Below, piece by piece: positions 13,252 to 14,277 of a stretch of 14,277 nt of DNA. The stretch is from Steroidobacteraceae bacterium. GTDB taxonomy: Bacteria > Pseudomonadota > Gammaproteobacteria > Steroidobacterales > Steroidobacteraceae. The notes below the pieces were generated by a model. That model did not search any database, was not told the origin of the DNA, and saw nothing but the letters and a program-made list of their open reading frames with translations. A program made the translations under genes and the position numbers. The DNA is taken from the NCBI GenBank assembly GCA_023253235.1, contig JALRHE010000424.1, positions 1 through 14,277 on the forward strand, written 5' to 3'. Position 1 is the first letter of the stretch. Every line of letters begins with the position of its first letter.

Positions 13252-14277
13252 CATTCACCTCGAGCCATTTCCAAAGCCGACCGATACGGTCGTAAACCCC
13301 AATACAGCACCAACGCAGCGAGTAGCCCCATGGAACTCGTTACCCATGCGATGGATGCCGACAACATTTTCTCGTCGACAAATACATAGTCGGTGACCAA
13401 AGCCACCACCATCGGCCCAAGGCCGATACCAAGCAAATTATTGAAAAACAGATACAAAGCCGACACGACCGCACGCATGCGCGTCGGGGCAACCAATTGA
13501 ATGGCTGCTGCTGCACCACCGAAGGACATGCTGGCGAAGAACATGAAAGGACAGAGCCAGAGGACGGCGATCCAGACGGAGCTAGCGCCCATCGCCAATA
13601 ATCCGAACGGAATGAGACCGAGCCCGCTCAGTACACCCACGCGCAGTGCCGCATCCAGCCAGCCACGCTGTCGACCTCGATCGGTGAGCCAGCCTCCCAC
13701 CAAGAGGCCCGCCGTCCCGAACACCAGCACGGCAATACCCAAACCGAGCCCTGCCGTCGGCGCATCAGCCTGAAACTGCCGCTGCAAGAACGCAGGACCC
13801 CAACCCGATACCGCGTTGAAAGCGGCGCTCAACAAGGCAAAGCCGAGGAAGTGGCAAAAGAACAAGCGCGGATGTTCGGCGAGATATCCGAAGACTCTCG
13901 TCACCGGAGGCGCTGGCGTTTTATCAGCGTCGCGACGCACCGGCTCGGCGATCGTCAGCACCAACAAAGACAGCAACAAACCCGGTAGACCCACGATGAT
14001 GAACGCTGCCTGCCACGCCTCGACCTGGCCCACTAACGGCAGTTCGATACCATCAGACCCTTTGATCAGGCCGATCACCGCACCACCGATGATGAACGCA
14101 AGCCCCGCGCCCAGAAAAACGCCGGTCGAGTAAACGCTCAGCGCACGACCGATTTTTTGCGGAGGAAAAGAATCTGCCAACAAAGAAAAGGCGGCTGGCG
14201 AGAGTGCGGCCTCGCCGACGCCCACCCCTACGCGCGCAATGAACAGATGCGAAAACCGATTGGCGAGTCCGCAACAA
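13251..14277 (-). CDS. MFS transporter (5' partial)
   Basis: This is an inner-membrane major facilitator superfamily carrier. The frame stays open to the window edge, reading GLANRFSHLFIARVGVGEA before the GTG at 14225, which is a normal MFS helix-3/4 sequence. The true start is therefore outside the window and the first helices are missing. Visible features include EAALSPAAFSLLADSFPPQ, a cytoplasmic central loop rich in charge (EPVRRDADK), GGWLTDRGRQRG in the second half (the repeat of the family's GxLaDrxGrr motif) and several hydrophobic helices. The ARVGVGEAALSP style resembles Spinster-like and organic-acid carriers common in degradation clusters. The stop overlaps the flavoprotein start, so the pair form an operon. 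Uptake of a carboxylated substrate or intermediate is a reasonable inference; export cannot be excluded. Confidence 0.93.
   Translation of the reverse strand, partial: CCGLANRFSHLFIARVGVGVGEAALSPAAFSLLADSFPPQKIGRALSVYSTGVFLGAGLAFIIGGAVIGLIKGSDGIELPLVGQVEAWQAAFIIVGLPGLLLSLLVLTIAEPVRRDADKTPAPPVTRVFGYLAEHPRLFFCHFLGFALLSAAFNAVSGWGPAFLQRQFQADAPTAGLGLGIAVLVFGTAGLLVGGWLTDRGRQRGWLDAALRVGVLSGLGLIPFGLLAMGASSVWIAVLWLCPFMFFASMSFGGAAAAIQLVAPTRMRAVVSALYLFFNNLLGIGLGPMVVALVTDYVFVDEKMLSASIAWVTSSMGLLAALVLYWGLRPYRSALEMARGE

Noticed and set aside
1..14277. Mobile elements, CRISPR array, tRNA/rRNA genes, toxin-antitoxin or defence genes
   Set aside because: I looked for transposase or integrase motifs, regular repeats, tRNA-like folds and short paired ORFs and saw none. 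The window is filled by intact metabolic and transport genes.

Overview
The window looks like part of a catabolic gene cluster from a moderately GC-rich, Gram-negative proteobacterium. A TonB-dependent outer-membrane receptor requires an outer membrane. Its N-terminal style (EEITVTAQR TonB box, plug with LRGPQGTLYGRNT) together with IclR regulators, an AMP-forming ligase and an MFS carrier is typical of gammaproteobacterial or sphingomonad degraders of hydrophobic or aromatic compounds. I cannot place it more precisely. Coding density is very high. There is no gene-free stretch over 300 bases, and I saw no tRNA, rRNA, CRISPR array, insertion sequence or phage gene.

Layout. (1) 1-2364, plus: the 3' end of an oligopeptide/dipeptide-type ABC operon, with a DppC-like permease (start outside the window) and a double-ATPase protein whose halves are in the DppF-then-DppD order, opposite to well-known fused relatives. 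(2) 2330-6056, minus: a TonB-dependent receptor, an intrinsic terminator, then a tandem alpha/beta-hydrolase-fold protein whose two nucleophile elbows carry His and Gly instead of Ser, Cys or Asp. Its 3' end overlaps the ABC gene tail to tail by 35 bp. (3) 6156-8448, plus: an IclR-type regulator and an acyl-CoA synthetase-like ligase. (4) 8464-9363, minus: an Amidohydro_2-family protein lacking the N-terminal HxH metal motif. (5) 9483-11743, plus: a second IclR-type regulator, paralogous to the first, translationally coupled to a VAO/GlcD-type FAD oxidase. (6) 11746-14277, minus: an MFS transporter (start outside the window) followed, with a stop/start overlap, by a KstD-like FAD dehydrogenase.

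Regions 2-5 form two copies of one plan: a minus-strand gene, a divergent control region, an IclR gene and a plus-strand enzyme gene. The two IclR proteins share the motif DRRSATYFP. Both control regions carry a similar motif, ACGAATAnnCGTATnTC, at or just before the IclR start codon. This suggests related autoregulatory operators that also control the divergent receptor and amidohydrolase.

Working model (inference): the receptor brings in a bulky organic molecule. The ABC or MFS carrier moves it or its products across the inner membrane. The two flavoenzymes, the CoA ligase, the hydrolase-fold protein and the amidohydrolase-fold protein then process it. The sequence does not reveal the substrate.
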